DNA from: an uncultured Rubellimicrobium sp.
Lineage (GTDB): Bacteria > Pseudomonadota > Alphaproteobacteria > Rhodobacterales > Rhodobacteraceae
Direction: 5' to 3'
DNA: 6,002 nucleotides
Assembly (NCBI GenBank): GCA_902805995.1
Contig: CADCUU010000151.1
Span: 1 to 6,002 of the forward strand
Of this stretch, positions 1 to 5,779 are shown in pieces. The position numbers and the translations under genes are program-made. The notes beneath the pieces were generated by a model, which made no database searches, was not told the origin of the DNA, and saw only the letters and a program-made list of their open reading frames with translations. Positions within the stretch are counted from its first letter, which is position 1. Each line of letters begins with the position of its first letter.

Positions 1-17
1 TCAACACGAACTGTGAC

Positions 18-30
18 GAGGGTTCGAATC
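18..30 (+). other. tRNA T-arm-like half motif
   Basis: The 13 bases GAGGGTTCGAATC look like the 5' half of a tRNA T-arm: a stem strand GAGGG, a TTCGAAT loop and the first base of the return strand. The expected return strand CCCTC is absent, and the match stops at position 30, exactly where the reverse-strand tRNA 3'-end fragment begins. No acceptor stem, anticodon arm or D-arm can be found around it, so it is not a functional tRNA. It may be a relic of a second tRNA joined to the first by recombination, or a chance match, since the motif is short. Confidence 0.25.
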
Positions 31-51
31 TGGTTGCGGGGGCAGGATTTG
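31..51 (-). repeat. tRNA 3'-end fragment (initiator tRNA-Met-like), possible attachment-site remnant
   Basis: Read on the minus strand, this stretch gives the last part of a T-loop (CAAAT), the 3' T-stem strand CCTGC, the 3' acceptor strand CCCCGCA, discriminator base A and an encoded CCA. This agrees with the 3' end of alphaproteobacterial initiator tRNA as I remember it. Similarity stops inside the T-loop at about position 52. The 5' T-stem strand (CAGAG at 58-54) cannot pair with CCTGC, and no anticodon or D-arm follows. It is therefore a truncated tRNA end, not a gene. Tyrosine-recombinase islands usually duplicate exactly this part of their target tRNA, so an att repeat is a natural explanation. 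The assignment to fMet and the att role are inferences. Confidence 0.55.
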
Positions 52-86
52 GACTCTGGCGAACTGCGAGGTTTGTCTTGGAGCAG

Positions 87-200
87 GATACGATCAGCAT
101 ACGAGATGAACTCGTTTGAGAGCGCAACAGCGAGGCGGCGGACGCGGTTCAGCCACGCCCAGTTTCTCTCCGCAACTTAGCAGCGCCCCCCTGTTCTGCG
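87..200 (-). pseudogene. Decayed IS5-family transposase C-terminal fragment
   Basis: On the minus strand, the frame starting at 176 reads VAERNWAWLNRVRRLA. This resembles the conserved C-terminal block of IS5-family DDE transposases, usually of the form RRWVVERTFAWLNRxRRLAKD, which contains the catalytic glutamate (here the E of AER). A TAA at 179-177 interrupts the frame just before this block. The residues before it (RRTGGRC, 200-180) would fit the usual RxRRW approach with Trp changed to Cys. After RRLA the similarity becomes faint. No start codon, DDE Asp residues or clear terminal inverted repeats are visible. It is a short, broken relic. The family call rests on one motif recognised by eye. 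Confidence 0.4.
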
Positions 201-247
201 ACCGAGAAGCTTCGCACCGTAGCAAAGTCCGAGACGGGAAAGCCAAG

Positions 248-274
248 TAGACAGACGGCTTCATTTGGTCTAAT
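248..274 (+). promoter_or_regulatory. Putative sigma-70-type promoter of the operon
   Basis: A -35-like hexamer TAGACA (248-253, five of six bases as in TTGACA) is followed after 15 bases by a -10-like hexamer TCTAAT (269-274, five of six as in TATAAT). The spacer is shorter than the optimal 17 bases, so this would be a weak or regulated promoter. Transcription would start near 281, leaving a leader of about 25 bases before the ATG at 305. The surrounding 60 bases are clearly more AT-rich than the genes, which fits a promoter. This is the only convincing hexamer pair I found between 200 and 304. Confidence 0.35.
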
Positions 275-284
275 GTCTAGTCCA
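266..284 (+). promoter_or_regulatory. Inverted repeat, candidate operator for the GntR/FadR-type regulator
   Basis: The 19-base element TGGTCTAATGTCTAGTCCA is an imperfect palindrome centred on position 275. TGG (266-268) pairs with CCA (282-284), and CTA (270-272) pairs with TAG (278-280). Six of nine positions are symmetric. It covers the putative -10 hexamer and the expected transcription start, the usual place for a repressor site. FadR-subfamily operators are short palindromes often beginning TGGT, but this site does not fit the strict TNGTNNNACNA consensus. The regulator encoded by the second gene of the operon is the obvious candidate to bind here. Confidence 0.4.
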
Positions 285-304
285 TAAACCAATTCGGCGA
301 AGCC

Positions 305-1570
305 ATGCGAAGCTCCTTGGACGAGGCCATCGACGCTGAGACCGAAGGCGCCCTCCGGGTGCTCGAACGCCTCATCGCCGCACCGAGCCTAGTCGGGGAA
401 GAGCAGGCGGCGCTGGAGGTCTTCGAAGAAGAGGCGCGCTCCACTGGCCTCACCGTCCGCCGCCTACCCTTCCCAGCCGGCAGCCCTGCCCACCCCTGTG
501 CCGGCGTCGCGCCCGATCTTGATCCCAGCGCAATGCCGCGCTTCCAAGTGCTGGTCAGCACTCCTGGTGATGGCCCTCTACACCTCCTGCTGAACGGCCA
601 CATGGACATCGTCCCCGCCGACGCACCTGAGCTCTGGACGTCACCGCCGTTTTCGCCCGAGCGGCGCGACGGCTGGCTTTATGGCCGGGGCGCGGCCGAC
701 ATGAAATCCGGCTTTGCGGTGGGTCTTCTAGCCCTGCGCGCCCTCCGCCGGACCGCGCCCGACCTCTTCGCGCGTCAAAGGCTCGGCTTCCTGGCCGTGG
801 TCGAGGAGGAGTGCACCGGCAACGGCACCCTCCAATCCTTGTTGCAGGACGGTATTACCGCACCTGAGGTCGTGGTTCTCGAATCCACTGACCTCGGCCT
901 CCTTACCGGCGGGATCGGTGTCCTCTGGGCCGAGGTGACGGTCGTGGCTCAGTCCGGCCACGCCCACACCTCCGAGGGAAAAGCCAACGCCGCCCAGATG
1001 GGCCTGCGCCTCGTCTCCGCGCTGCACCACTGGGCCGCTGGCATCGCTGCGGCCCACCCCGAGCCCGACCTACCTGGTTTGGCCCAGCCCTATGCCCTGA
1101 ACCTCGGCCGCATCAGATCGGGTGACTGGACTTCCTCGAGCCCCGCCACCGCCGTCCTTGACCTCCGCGTAGGGTTCCCGCGCGCCTGGACGCCCGACGA
1201 GGCCGAGGCGCGCCTGCGCGCAGCCGTCACCCAGGCCGCCGCCGAAGAGCCCGGCTTCGCCGCCGCGCCGCGCGTGCGACTCACCGGCCTGCGCGCCCGA
1301 GGCTACCGGCTCAACGACAGGGCAGTCCTTCTGCGCGACCTCGCGGCTGCCCACTGCGAAGCGCACGGCACTGTCCCCGACCGCTTCCTACTCGGCACCA
1401 CCACGGACGCGCGCCTGTACCTCGATGCCGGCATTCCAGCTGTCTGCTTCGGCCCGCGAGGCCGCAACCTCCACGGCATCGACGAGGCAGTTGAGATCGC
1501 CAGCATCCCCGCCGCCGCCAGAACCCTCGCCCGCTTCCTCCTGCGCCGCTTCGGGGAGGACCCCGTATGA
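305..1570 (+). CDS. M20-family zinc metallohydrolase (ArgE/DapE/CPG2-like amidohydrolase)
   Basis: This 421-residue protein is a cytoplasmic, probably two-zinc hydrolase of an amide or peptide bond, such as an N-acyl amino acid or a dipeptide. No signal peptide is visible. The family's metal and catalytic residues are all present: His99 and Asp101 in NGHMD, Asp132 in GRGAADMKSG, general base Glu168 and metal ligand Glu169 in VVEEECTGNG, Glu193 (or Asp196) in VLESTD, and His390 in NLHGIDE. The dimerisation-domain motif QSGHAHTSEGKANA is at 216-229. The length is normal for the family. The start is fixed by an in-frame TAG at 278-280 and by the N-terminal family pattern (LDEAIDAE, then a PSLVG box). 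The ribosome-binding site is weak (GGCGAAG at 296-302). The stop overlaps the next start as ATGA. Codon choice looks different from the downstream genes: more CTC, CTA and CTT leucines. The exact substrate cannot be read from sequence; ArgE/DapE names indicate family only. Confidence 0.93.
   Translation: MRSSLDEAIDAETEGALRVLERLIAAPSLVGEEQAALEVFEEEARSTGLTVRRLPFPAGSPAHPCAGVAPDLDPSAMPRFQVLVSTPGDGPLHLLLNGHMDIVPADAPELWTSPPFSPERRDGWLYGRGAADMKSGFAVGLLALRALRRTAPDLFARQRLGFLAVVEEECTGNGTLQSLLQDGITAPEVVVLESTDLGLLTGGIGVLWAEVTVVAQSGHAHTSEGKANAAQMGLRLVSALHHWAAGIAAAHPEPDLPGLAQPYALNLGRIRSGDWTSSSPATAVLDLRVGFPRAWTPDEAEARLRAAVTQAAAEEPGFAAAPRVRLTGLRARGYRLNDRAVLLRDLAAAHCEAHGTVPDRFLLGTTTDARLYLDAGIPAVCFGPRGRNLHGIDEAVEIASIPAAARTLARFLLRRFGEDPV
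1553..1560 (+). promoter_or_regulatory. Shine-Dalgarno site of the regulator gene
   Basis: GGGGAGGA lies inside the end of the M20 gene, six bases before the ATG at 1567. It is much stronger than the site in front of the M20 gene, so the regulator may be translated well even though it is the second gene. It supports the ATG at 1567 within the ATGA overlap. Confidence 0.6.
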
Positions 1571-2316
1571 GCCGGCCAGAACGTGCCTTCGCGCCCTGGG
1601 AGGCGCCCATCGTTAGTCGGCGCGTCGCCGACGACGTGGTAGACCGTCTTGTGACCGCCTTCGCGCTCGGGCTCTACGTCCCCGGACAGCAGCTTCCCCC
1701 CGAGCGCGAACTCGCGGCGATGCTGCGAGTGTCGCGTACCTCCGTCCGCGAGGCCCTGCGGCAACTGAGCGAGGACGGCTACTTGGAGGTGCGCCGGGGC
1801 CGGATGGGCGGAACCTTCGTCCGCTCGGACTGGGGACCCCGGTCCGCCGAGCACGTGCGACGACAACTCGTGGATCGCTGGGACGAGTTCGAGGAGATCT
1901 TCGACGCCCGCACGCTGTTCGAGCCGCTGATCGCCCGCACCGCGGCCGAGCGGCGCACCGAGGCCGACCTCGAGCCGATACGGGTCGCCCTCCAGGACTA
2001 CCTCGAGGCGCCGGACCACGACGCCTCGCGGCGGGCGGACGCGCGGCTTCACCTCGCCGTCGCGCAAGCCACCCACAACCGCATCCTCGTCCAGACCTCG
2101 GTGGACCTGCGTACGCGCATCAGCCTCAACCTCGGGGCGGAGCCCTACACGGACGAGGTGCGGCGCACGGCGATCCGGCAGCATCAGGACCTCGTGGCCG
2201 CCGTGGCCGAGGGGCGGGCCGAGGACGCGGCCCAGATCGCCGCCGTCCACTTCACCCTGTCGGAGACCCTGATACGGGATCTCGCGGAGCGGGCGCAGGG
2301 CGCGGGAGGCGTGTGA
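1567..2316 (+). CDS. GntR-family transcriptional regulator, FadR subfamily (FCD domain)
   Basis: This 249-residue DNA-binding protein probably represses its own operon until a ligand binds. The N-terminal winged helix-turn-helix covers about residues 15-86 and carries the GntR hallmark: PGQQLPPERELA at 39-50, the recognition helix VSRTSVREALRQL at 55-67, and the wing GYLEVRRGRMGGTFV. The C-terminal all-helical FCD domain (about 105-240) keeps the four metal-ligand positions typical of the group: Asp158 and His162 (DARLHLAVAQATHN), His206 (IRQHQDLV) and His228 (AAVHF). FCD proteins commonly bind carboxylate-type small ligands, often through a metal ion. The start overlaps the M20 stop (ATGA) and the gene ends in TGATG with the first permease. 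Its place as second gene means the regulator is made with the operon it controls, and the palindrome at 266-284 is its likely site. Target and ligand are inferences. Confidence 0.93.
   Translation: MSRPERAFAPWEAPIVSRRVADDVVDRLVTAFALGLYVPGQQLPPERELAAMLRVSRTSVREALRQLSEDGYLEVRRGRMGGTFVRSDWGPRSAEHVRRQLVDRWDEFEEIFDARTLFEPLIARTAAERRTEADLEPIRVALQDYLEAPDHDASRRADARLHLAVAQATHNRILVQTSVDLRTRISLNLGAEPYTDEVRRTAIRQHQDLVAAVAEGRAEDAAQIAAVHFTLSETLIRDLAERAQGAGGV
2304..2309 (+). promoter_or_regulatory. Shine-Dalgarno site deciding the start of the first permease
   Basis: GGGAGG ends six bases before the ATG at 2316 but only three before the alternative GTG at 2313. Spacing therefore favours the ATG, which shares its A with the regulator's TGA (TGATG). 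Confidence 0.5.
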
Positions 2317-3275
2317 TGAGCCGGACCCTAGCCTTCGCGCTGCGGCGGCTGCTGGTCACCATCCCCGTGCTGTTCGCGATGAGCGTGCTGGTCTTCCTCA
2401 TCATTCACCTCGTGCCAGGCGATCCAGTGCGGACCATGCTGGGCTTTCGCGCCACCGACGCCCTGGTAGAGGAGACGCGCCATCAGCTCGGCCTCGACCG
2501 GCCGCTGCTCGACCAATACGCGACCTGGGCCTCGGGCGTGGTGCGGGGTGACCTCGGGACCGACCTGGTGAGCCATGCGCCGATGTCGGAGCTGCTGGCC
2601 CAGCGCCTGCCCGTGACCTTCGAGCTGGCGGGCCTGTCGATGTTGCTGGCCGTCCTTGTCGGCGTGCCGCTGGGCGTCCGGGCCGCAACGGGGGGACGCT
2701 GGACGCGGCGGCTCTCGGAAGGCTTCGTGGTTTTCGGGGTGAGTGTGCCGGACTTCTGGCTCGGGATCATGCTGGTGATCCTCTTCGCGGGGCTGCTGGC
2801 CTGGCTGCCGCCCTCAGGTCACGTCGCCTTCTCGGAGGACCCGCTGGGGAACCTGCGTTACATGGCACTGCCGGTCCTCACCCTGGCCGTGGGCGAGGCG
2901 GCCTACATCCTGCGGACGACGCGGAGCGCGGTCGAGTCGGTGCTGGGCCGGCCCTTCGTGACCTTCCTGCGCGCCAAGGGGCTGAGCCCGCGTCGCATCG
3001 TCTATGGCCACGCGCTGCGGAACGCCGGCCCGTCCATCGTGACGGTGATCGGCATCCAGGTGGGCGTGCTGCTGGGCGGGGCAATCGTAATCGAGCAGCT
3101 CTTCGGTCTGCCGGGTGTAGGCAAGCTGATCGTCACGGGGATCACCCAGCGGAACTATCCGGTGGTGCAGGCGGGCGTCCTGGCCATCGCCACGATCTTC
3201 ATCCTGGTGTCGCTCGTGACCGACCTGATCGTCGGCTGGCTCGATCCGCGCGTGGCGGACGCGGTGTCCACATGA
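2316..3275 (+). CDS. Peptide-type ABC transporter permease, DppB/OppB family
   Basis: This inner-membrane subunit of a peptide/opine/nickel-type ABC importer is 319 residues long. It has about six hydrophobic segments, roughly at residues 11-32, 103-124, 135-163, 183-199, 242-261 and 285-308. The N-terminus has the family form: a short basic stretch (LRRLL), the first membrane segment, then HLVPGDPVRTMLG. The coupling (EAA) loop that contacts the ATPases is clear as FLRAKGLSPRRIVYGHALRNA, residues 217-237. FGLPGVGKLIVTGITQRNYPVVQ follows at about 263-285, another family hallmark. A GTG start one codon upstream (2313) is possible, but ribosome-site spacing favours the ATG. The stop overlaps the next start as ATGA, so the two permeases should be made together and form a heterodimer. 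Substrate specificity is set mainly by a binding protein not found here, so a dpp name would overstate what is known. Confidence 0.95.
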   Translation: MSRTLAFALRRLLVTIPVLFAMSVLVFLIIHLVPGDPVRTMLGFRATDALVEETRHQLGLDRPLLDQYATWASGVVRGDLGTDLVSHAPMSELLAQRLPVTFELAGLSMLLAVLVGVPLGVRAATGGRWTRRLSEGFVVFGVSVPDFWLGIMLVILFAGLLAWLPPSGHVAFSEDPLGNLRYMALPVLTLAVGEAAYILRTTRSAVESVLGRPFVTFLRAKGLSPRRIVYGHALRNAGPSIVTVIGIQVGVLLGGAIVIEQLFGLPGVGKLIVTGITQRNYPVVQAGVLAIATIFILVSLVTDLIVGWLDPRVADAVST

Positions 3276-4129
3276 CGAGCCTTGGCCTCCCCGCCCCGCC
3301 CGAACGGGCCCCGCGCCGGCGGCCCGGGCGGCTGATCCTCCTGGGACTCCTTGTTCTCCTGCTGCTGGGGGCGGCCGCCATCGCCGCGCCTTGGCTCGCG
3401 CCTTGGGACCCCGAGGAGATGGACGTGATGGGGGTCATGGGGCCGCCCTCGCCCGCGCATCCCTTCGGGTCGGACATCATGGGGCGCGACGTGCTGAGCC
3501 GGGTCCTCCACGCGCTTCGCGCGAGCCTTCTCGTCTCGATCTCGGCGGTGCTCCTATCGCTCCTCGTCGCAGTGCCGCTGGGACTGCTGGCAGGCTACTT
3601 CGGGCGTTGGGTGGATAGCGTCGTCTCGCGCGGGCTCGACATGATCCTCGTGCTGCCAGCGATGCTGCTCGCCATCACCTTTATCGCGATCTTGGGGCCG
3701 GGCAGCGTTGTCGCCGCGCTGGCCATTGCGGTCATCTACCTGCCGATCCTAGCCCGGGTCATGCGGACGAGCGCGCTGGTCGTCACCCGCAACGACTATG
3801 TCCTGGGGGCCCGCGCCCGGGGAGCGACCCACCTCCGCATCCTTTTGACCCATATCCTGCCCAACGCTCTGGGGCCGGTGATTGTGCAGGCCTCGATCCT
3901 GGCGGGCTTCGCGCTCCAGCTCGAGGCAGGGCTGAGCTTCCTGGGCCTGGGGGTTCAGCCGCCGACTCCGTCGCTCGGAAGCATGCTGGCAGAGGGGCGC
4001 GACGTGCTGACCATCGCGCCCTGGGTCGAGGTCTTTCCCGGCCTCGCCATCGTGGTCGCCGTGCTGGCCTTCACGGCGTTGGGCGAAGGGCTGCGGCAGA
4101 CCTTCGACCCCGAGGGGGTGGCGGAATGA
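3272..4129 (+). CDS. Peptide-type ABC transporter permease, DppC/OppC family
   Basis: This is the second membrane subunit, 285 residues, the usual partner of a DppB-type protein. The cytoplasmic N-terminus is Pro/Arg-rich (PERAPRRRPGR), followed by a strong membrane segment at 20-43. The OppC N-terminal signature HPFGSDIMGRDVLSR is at 63-77. Further membrane segments lie near 84-108, 123-141, 144-162, 202-217 and 255-271. The coupling loop is YVLGARARGATHLRILLTHILPN at 176-198, and the late motif LEAGLSFLGLGVQPPTPSLGSML at 217-239 is nearly invariant in the family. Length is normal. There is no strong ribosome-binding site before the ATG at 3272, so translation probably depends on coupling through the ATGA overlap with the upstream permease. 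A second ATGA links it to the first ATPase. Confidence 0.95.
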   Translation: MTSLGLPAPPERAPRRRPGRLILLGLLVLLLLGAAAIAAPWLAPWDPEEMDVMGVMGPPSPAHPFGSDIMGRDVLSRVLHALRASLLVSISAVLLSLLVAVPLGLLAGYFGRWVDSVVSRGLDMILVLPAMLLAITFIAILGPGSVVAALAIAVIYLPILARVMRTSALVVTRNDYVLGARARGATHLRILLTHILPNALGPVIVQASILAGFALQLEAGLSFLGLGVQPPTPSLGSMLAEGRDVLTIAPWVEVFPGLAIVVAVLAFTALGEGLRQTFDPEGVAE

Positions 4130-4980
4130 GCGGGCCGCTCTCCGTCTCGGACGTGACCGTCCGCTTCGCCGGGCAAGGCCGCCCGGCCACGGAGGGGGTG
4201 ACGCTCGATCTGCGGGCGGGCGAAATGTTCGGCCTCGTGGGCGAGAGCGGGAGCGGCAAGAGCACGCTCGCCAACGCGGTGCTAGGGCTCCTGCCCGGGT
4301 CGACCTCGGTCACGGGCAGCATCCGCCTGGACGGGCGCGAGGTGCTGGGGCTGCCTGAGGAGGAGCTGCGCAAGATCCGGGGCAACGGGGCGGCGATGAT
4401 CTTCCAAGACGCCTCGGCGAGCCTGGACCCGACCTGGCCTGTGGGCGACCAGATCGCCGAGACGATCCGCGCCCATCGGCCCGTAGGCCGCCACGAGGCC
4501 GAGCGGCGCGCGGTGGAGCTGATGGCCGAGGTCGGCATCCCCGACGCCTCTCGCCGCTTCCGCGATGCGCCGCACCGCTTCTCGGGCGGGATGCGGCAAC
4601 GGATCGTGATCGCGGCGGCGCTGGCCAACGAGCCGCGCCTCCTCATCGCGGACGAGCCGACGACGGCGCTCGACGTGACGATCCAGGCGCAGGTGCTCCA
4701 GCTCATCGACCGGCTGCGGCGCGACCATGGGACGACGGTGCTGCTCATCACGCACGACCTAGGCGTGGTGGCACAGGTCTGCGACCGAGTGGGGGTGATG
4801 CGGGGCGGGCGGCTCCTGGAGGTGGCCACGGGGGCCGACCTCTTCGCGCGACCCACGCATCCTTATACGCGCGCGCTCCTCGCCGCGAACCCGGCGACCG
4901 CGCCGCGTGGAAGCCGCCTGCCAGTCATCCCGCCTGAATGGAGCGTGGAAAAACTGGGCGCGGAGGCCGCGGATGGCTGA
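4126..4980 (+). CDS. ABC transporter ATP-binding protein, DppD/OppD family, short form
   Basis: This cytoplasmic ATPase of the importer is 284 residues long. All nucleotide-binding motifs are intact: Walker A GESGSGKST (39-47), Q-loop Gln94 in MIFQD, signature FSGGMRQR (152-159), Walker B LLIADEP (172-178, catalytic Glu177), D-loop ALD (181-183) and H-loop His210. The oligopeptide-transporter C-terminal motif HPYTRALLAANP is at 245-256. The protein then ends after about 28 residues (RLPVIPPEW...). Typical DppD/OppD proteins run to about 320-340 residues and carry a Cys-rich stretch after HPY that can bind an iron-sulfur cluster. Here the only cysteine is Cys219, so that element is absent. An ATGA overlap joins it to the DppC-type gene, and its last eight bases contain the start of the next ATPase. 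It should pair with that protein as a heterodimer. Confidence 0.94.
   Translation: MSGPLSVSDVTVRFAGQGRPATEGVTLDLRAGEMFGLVGESGSGKSTLANAVLGLLPGSTSVTGSIRLDGREVLGLPEEELRKIRGNGAAMIFQDASASLDPTWPVGDQIAETIRAHRPVGRHEAERRAVELMAEVGIPDASRRFRDAPHRFSGGMRQRIVIAAALANEPRLLIADEPTTALDVTIQAQVLQLIDRLRRDHGTTVLLITHDLGVVAQVCDRVGVMRGGRLLEVATGADLFARPTHPYTRALLAANPATAPRGSRLPVIPPEWSVEKLGAEAADG
4962..4966 (+). promoter_or_regulatory. Shine-Dalgarno site deciding the start of the second ATPase
   Basis: GGAGG lies six bases before the ATG at 4973. It supports that codon over the in-frame ATG at 4907, whose extra 22 residues would lie deep inside the preceding gene and resemble no ATPase N-terminus. Confidence 0.55.
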
Positions 4981-5779
4981 CCTCCTGCGCGTCGAGGGCT
5001 TGCGCAAAGCCTTCGGCCTCGGCGGCCCGCCCTGGGCGAGGCGGCGCGTCGTGGCGCTCGATGGCGTGTCGCTGTCCCTAGAGCGGGGACGGACGCTGGG
5101 GTTGGTAGGCGAGTCGGGGAGCGGCAAGAGCACGCTCGGCCGCTGCATCTTAGGGCTCACTACGCCCGATGCGGGGTCCGTGACCTTCGACGGTACGGAC
5201 GTGATCTCGCTTCGCGGCAGGGCGCTCTTTGAGTTCCGGCGCCGGGTCCAGCCGGTTTTCCAGGACCCTTGGGGCAGCCTCGATCCGCGCTGGACGGTGG
5301 GACGCAGCGTGCGCGAGGCGCTCGACTGTTTCCGCATTGGCACGCCCGCCGACCGTGACCGGCGTGTGCTGGACCTCTTTGATCGTGTGGGCCTCGACCC
5401 CGCCCTGGCCGACCGGCGCCCGACGCGGCTCTCGGGCGGGCAACGGCAGCGGGTGGCCATCGCGGCCGCACTGGCAAGCGGACCCGAGCTCATCGTCGCG
5501 GACGAGCCGGTGAGCGCGCTCGACGTGAGCGTGCAGGCGCAGATCCTGAACCTGTTCATGGACCTGCGGCAGGACCTCGGCGTGGCCTCGGTCTTCGTCA
5601 CCCACGACCTGGGCGTCGTGAAGCACGTCAGCGACGAGGTGGCGGTGATGTTCCAGGGCCGCCTTGTGGAGACCGGCGGCGTGGACGAAGTCATGGACCG
5701 CCCCCGCCACGACTACACGCGCACCCTCTTGGCCGCCAACCCGGCCCTCCATGCCATCCCCCACCCAAGGAGCCCCTGA
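4973..5779 (+). CDS. ABC transporter ATP-binding protein, DppF/OppF family, short form
   Basis: This is the second ATPase of the importer, 268 residues from the ATG at 4973. That start is preferred because LLRVEGLRKAFG is the normal beginning of the family and GGAGG is well spaced. After the first strand there is a loop (GLGGPPWARRRVVALDGVS) typical of OppF-type subunits. Motifs are complete: Walker A GESGSGKST (46-54), Q-loop Gln97 in PVFQDPWGSLDPR, signature LSGGQRQR (153-160), Walker B LIVADEP (173-179, catalytic Glu179), SALD D-loop and His211. The C-terminal motif appears as HDYTRTLLAANP (246-257). Like its partner it stops soon after this, without the longer Cys-containing tail of many DppF/OppF proteins, which run to about 320-330 residues. 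It overlaps the preceding gene by eight bases (ATGGCTGA) and the following gene by one (TGATG). Confidence 0.93.
   Translation: MADLLRVEGLRKAFGLGGPPWARRRVVALDGVSLSLERGRTLGLVGESGSGKSTLGRCILGLTTPDAGSVTFDGTDVISLRGRALFEFRRRVQPVFQDPWGSLDPRWTVGRSVREALDCFRIGTPADRDRRVLDLFDRVGLDPALADRRPTRLSGGQRQRVAIAAALASGPELIVADEPVSALDVSVQAQILNLFMDLRQDLGVASVFVTHDLGVVKHVSDEVAVMFQGRLVETGGVDEVMDRPRHDYTRTLLAANPALHAIPHPRSP
5767..5772 (+). promoter_or_regulatory. Shine-Dalgarno site of the alpha/beta hydrolase gene
   Basis: AAGGAG lies six bases before the ATG at 5779, inside the end of the second ATPase gene. It supports the TGATG junction as a true start. Confidence 0.55.

Noticed and set aside
1..60. A complete tRNA gene
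   Set aside because: Only T-arm and acceptor 3' parts can be found. There is no anticodon loop, D-arm or 5' acceptor strand on either strand.
101..115. Hairpin ACGAG-ATGAA-CTCGT as a terminator
   Set aside because: The stem is only five base pairs with no T-run on either side.
206..213. Palindrome GAAGCTTC as a regulatory site
   Set aside because: An eight-base palindrome is expected by chance, and it has no spacing relation to the promoter or a partner copy.
277..609. Minus-strand open frame of 110 codons across the operon start
   Set aside because: It covers the promoter and the start of a clear M20 gene, and its product is low-complexity Ser/Arg/Ala without a family match.
1303..2250. 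Long minus-strand open frame of 315 codons opposite the M20 and regulator genes
   Set aside because: Its translation is rich in Arg, Gly and Pro with no recognisable domain, and it mirrors two well-supported plus-strand genes. High GC makes stops rare in antisense frames.
2313..2315. GTG start for the first permease
   Set aside because: It is only three bases from GGGAGG, while the next codon, ATG at 2316, has better spacing. The difference is one residue.
4071..4856. Minus-strand open frame of 261 codons opposite the first ATPase gene
   Set aside because: The Ser/Arg-rich composition is typical of an antisense shadow of an ABC ATPase. The plus-strand gene has every expected motif.
4907..4972. 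Upstream ATG extending the second ATPase by 22 residues
   Set aside because: The extension (MEAACQSSRLNG...) does not resemble the family, and the ATG at 4973 has a GGAGG six bases upstream.
4759..5694. Minus-strand open frame of 311 codons opposite the second ATPase gene
   Set aside because: Same Ser/Arg-rich shadow pattern, with no domain and no plausible start context.
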